From the NCBI RefSeq assembly GCF_004684205.1, contig NZ_SRIO01000008.1, forward strand, positions 56,063 to 120,062: DNA of 64,000 nucleotides, in the 5' to 3' direction. Within the stretch, counting starts at the first letter, position 1, and every line of letters starts with the position of its first letter. The notes under the pieces were generated by a model. That model did no database searches, was not told where the DNA came from, and saw only the letters and a list, made by a program, of their open reading frames with translations. This DNA is from Candidatus Macondimonas diazotrophica. GTDB taxonomy: Bacteria > Pseudomonadota > Gammaproteobacteria > UBA5335. Shown piece after piece: positions 61,820-64,000 of this stretch. A program made the translations under genes and the position numbers.

Positions 61820-62443
61820 GTGAAAATCTACGAATTCAAAGGCTTTCCCAACCCGTCCCGCGTGCGCATCGCGCTGGCCGAAAAGGGGCTGATCGACCAA
61901 GTGAGTTTCATCAGCGTGAACGTGCCGGAAGGCGAGCACCGCGAGCCCACGTTCCTGGCGAAAAATCCATGGGGCACCGTGCCCGTGCTCGAACTGGACG
62001 ACGGGATGGTGATCTCTGAATGCACGGCGATCACCGAATACATCGACCACCTCGACGGCCAGCCGAGCTTGACGGGCCGCACGGCGCGGGCGCGCGCCAT
62101 CATCCACATGATGCAGCGTCGCGCCGAATCGGGGCTGCTCGACGCCGCCACCGACTATTTCCACCATGCCACGCCGGGCCTTGGCCCGAAGCTCGAGCTG
62201 AACCCGAACAAGGCCTGGGGCGAGGCGCGCGGGGAGCGCGTCGGCTGGACACTGCGCCAGTTCGACGCGGTGCTCGCACAAACACCCTATCTGGCCGGTG
62301 ATGTGTTTTCCGTTGCCGATATCACGGCATTCGTCGGCCTGGGCTTCGCGGAATTCGCCAAGATCGCGATTCCGGAAGGATTGACCCACATCGACGCCTG
62401 GCGCCGTCGCATTGCCGAGCGGCCCAGCGTGAGCGCGGCCTAA
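61820..62443 (+). CDS. glutathione S-transferase
   Basis: A 207-residue cytosolic GST. The thioredoxin-like N-domain has YEFKGFPNPSRVRIALAEKG, the cis-Pro region NPWGTVPVLELDDG and the glutathione gamma-glutamyl motif ISECTAITEYI. The all-helical C-domain ends with VADITAFVGLGFAEF. GTG 61820 has GGGAG seven bases upstream. Same strand as the aldo/keto reductase, 78 bases after it. Confidence 0.9.
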   Translation: MKIYEFKGFPNPSRVRIALAEKGLIDQVSFISVNVPEGEHREPTFLAKNPWGTVPVLELDDGMVISECTAITEYIDHLDGQPSLTGRTARARAIIHMMQRRAESGLLDAATDYFHHATPGLGPKLELNPNKAWGEARGERVGWTLRQFDAVLAQTPYLAGDVFSVADITAFVGLGFAEFAKIAIPEGLTHIDAWRRRIAERPSVSAA

Positions 62444-62471
62444 GCGCAATACCCACCCCGGGGAGTCGACA

Positions 62472-63170
62472 ATGAATCTGAATGCCGATTTTTCCAAACG
62501 CGTGTTGGTACATGCCGCCGATCTGCCCTGGGTGCCTTCGCCGACGGCAGGCGTCGATCGGCGCATGCTCGACCGCATCGGGGATGAGGTGGCGCGCGCG
62601 ACGTCCATCGTGCGCTACGCCCCCAACAGCGCCTTTCCGGCGCACACCCACGGTGGCGGCGAGGAATTTCTGGTGCTGGAAGGGGTGTTCGAGGATGAGA
62701 GCGGCGCATTTCCGGCCGGCAGCTATGTGCGCAACCCCCCGCAGAGCCGCCACACACCCGGCTCCACCCCGGGCTGCACGATCTTCGTCAAGCTCTGGCA
62801 GTTCGATCCCGATGACCGGGCGTTCGTGCGGCTGGATACGGCCAGCGTCCCCTATCAGCCGGTCAGCGGAACACCAGGCGTCTGGTCCAAAACGCTTTTC
62901 GAGGGAGGCACCGAAACCGTCCGGATGCAGCGCTGGGCGCCGAATACCCCAGTGCGCTGGTCGGACATTGCCGGTGGCGCGGAGGTGCTGGTGCTCGCCG
63001 GCGACTTCGAGGAAAGCGGCGAACGCTTCAACCGACTGTCGTGGCTGCGGCTGCCGACCGGCGCGACCCTCGATGCGATCGCTGGTCCGGACGGCGCCGA
63101 GGTGTGGGTGAAAACAGGGCATCTTTCAGCCGCATCCCTGATGCCCCCACAGCGCGGGAACGGCGCCTAG
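62472..63170 (+). CDS. ChrR-type cupin protein
   Basis: A 232-residue protein with two cupin halves. The first has the metal-binding AHTHGGGEEFLVLEG and SYVRNPPQSRHTP; the second half (EVLVLAGDFEE) lacks the histidines. This is the ChrR C-terminal-like cupin without the N-terminal zinc anti-sigma domain, and no ECF sigma gene is beside it, so a direct anti-sigma role is unlikely. It may be a metal-dependent enzyme or sensor in the same stress unit. GGGGAG precedes the ATG. Confidence 0.83.
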   Translation: MNLNADFSKRVLVHAADLPWVPSPTAGVDRRMLDRIGDEVARATSIVRYAPNSAFPAHTHGGGEEFLVLEGVFEDESGAFPAGSYVRNPPQSRHTPGSTPGCTIFVKLWQFDPDDRAFVRLDTASVPYQPVSGTPGVWSKTLFEGGTETVRMQRWAPNTPVRWSDIAGGAEVLVLAGDFEESGERFNRLSWLRLPTGATLDAIAGPDGAEVWVKTGHLSAASLMPPQRGNGA

Positions 63171-63336
63171 CGGCGCGCCGCTACTTCGCCCGGCGGGCCG
63201 GCGCCGGGCGACGCCTGGGGTTGATGTCGCCGATCATGCATGCCGGGGGAGTGCCACCAGAAGGCGCGCAGATGGTGCCGGATTGTCCGGTTGCCGGATG
63301 CTCAAGTGGCCACGCCCAGCATCCCAGCGACCCCGC

Positions 63337-63783
63337 CTACTCCCGTATCTCGGGCTCCACCAGTCGCGCCAGGCCGAGCAGCGATTCCTGCCATCCGAGG
63401 TAGCACATCTCCACCGGAATGACCTCGGGAATGCCTTCCTGCACGATGGCAAGGTCGGTCCCGCAGGACACCGCGGTCAGCGTTACGGTCACCGTCATCA
63501 GCCCGGGCAAGTTGGGATCGTCGAACCGGTCTGTATAGCGGATGCGTTCGTTGGGGACCAACTCCAGGTATTCACCACCGAAGGCGTGCGACTGCTGCGT
63601 CGTGAAGTTGGTGAACGACATGCGGAAATGACCGCCCACCTCGGCGGTCATCTCATGTACCGCCGCTGTGAAGCCGTCCGGCGGCAGCCATTTCGCCAGC
63701 GCATCGGGCGACAGGAAGGCGCGGTAGACCTTCTCCGGCGCCGCCTTCAGGACGCGATGCAAGCGTACCGTATTGTTAGCCAT
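63337..63783 (-). CDS. SRPBCC (AHSA1-like) domain protein
   Basis: A 148-residue START/Bet v1-fold protein: RVLKAAPEKVYRAFLSPDALAKWLPPDGF at the start and MCYLGWQESLLGLARLVEP at the end, the activator-of-Hsp90-ATPase-like pattern. Small hydrophobic molecules are the usual ligands, but none can be named. ATG 63783 has a strong AGGAGGAG about seven bases upstream; the frame to 63933 is not used. It faces the cupin gene across a 166-base gap. Confidence 0.87.
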   Translation of the reverse strand: MANNTVRLHRVLKAAPEKVYRAFLSPDALAKWLPPDGFTAAVHEMTAEVGGHFRMSFTNFTTQQSHAFGGEYLELVPNERIRYTDRFDDPNLPGLMTVTVTLTAVSCGTDLAIVQEGIPEVIPVEMCYLGWQESLLGLARLVEPEIRE

Positions 63784-63890
63784 GTAAACGCTCCTCCTCA
63801 GGGTTTTACGTCCGGATTGATACTGCACAGAATCGTCGTGCGGTGCTACCACGGTCGGGGGCGGCAAAAAGCGGGACAGCCGTCCACGGT

Positions 63891-64000
63891 TTACTGCTGA
63901 ACTCCCCCTGATTCTCGACCGGTGCCCCAGCACTTCGCGCCCGCATCACGCTGCCGAATCTGCCGCTCGATCTGATCCAGCGCGGCACCGACCATCAAGC
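63891..64000 (-). CDS. possible 3' end of a gene running off the right edge
   Basis: The minus-strand frame is open from the edge to TAA at 63891-63893 and reads LDQIERQIRQRDAGAKCW near its middle, like the helical tail of a MerR- or HTH-type regulator. Only 36 codons are visible, with no family motif, so coding is uncertain. Confidence 0.25.
   Translation of the reverse strand, partial: LMVGAALDQIERQIRQRDAGAKCWGTGRESGGVQQ

Overview
The window is one 64-kb piece of a GC-rich gammaproteobacterial chromosome, almost entirely protein-coding. The lineage rests on gene order: rpoE-rseA-rseB, then a glutaredoxin-like gene, lepA-lepB-DUF4845-rnc-era-recO-pdxJ-acpS, then sdhCDAB-sdhE-ygfX, barA and an AcrAB-OprM-type pump. 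These arrangements are typical of that class. The genus cannot be read from the sequence. I saw no rRNA, tRNA, insertion sequence, prophage or CRISPR array.

Layout. 1-5.7 kb: cut-off metY-like gene, SMR exporter, rsmD, coaD, ggt, and a convergent DUF4010 membrane protein. 5.7-7.2 kb: a broken secreted-protein gene and a stand-alone pmoC/amoC-type copper monooxygenase subunit C gene with its own terminator. 7.2-10.1 kb: molybdenum cofactor genes moaA-mobA-moeA. 10.2-16.8 kb: RND efflux operon with a divergent TetR repressor. 17-25.9 kb: otsB-otsA trehalose genes, a CPA1 cation/proton antiporter, rep helicase and glgX. 26-32.9 kb: two cobalamin genes, a Ycf46-like AAA+ ATPase, cimA, cysH and argG. 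33-38.7 kb: galE with four glycosyltransferases. 38.8-50.5 kb: barA, convergent with the long rpoE-to-acpS gene string. 50.7-58.1 kb: nadB, the succinate dehydrogenase locus with assembly factors at both ends, and ygfZ. 58.1-59.2 kb: a gene-poor stretch. 59.2-64 kb: an outer-membrane barrel, then ohrR, aldo/keto reductase, GST and ChrR-type cupin, and an opposing SRPBCC gene.

How the genes fit together. Envelope homeostasis is prominent (sigma-E system with a recognisable self-promoter, LepB, RND pump, glycan synthesis, outer-membrane barrel). Osmotic and carbon-storage functions sit together (trehalose synthesis, cation antiport, GlgX). Oxidant and electrophile defence forms the last block. 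The most unusual items are the orphan PmoC-family gene with no pmoA or pmoB partner in view, and a DUF1674/SDHAF4-like small gene just upstream of sdhC, so that SDHAF4-like and SDHAF2-like (SdhE) assembly factors bracket sdhCDAB. The ohrR block is also notable because it lacks an adjacent ohr.
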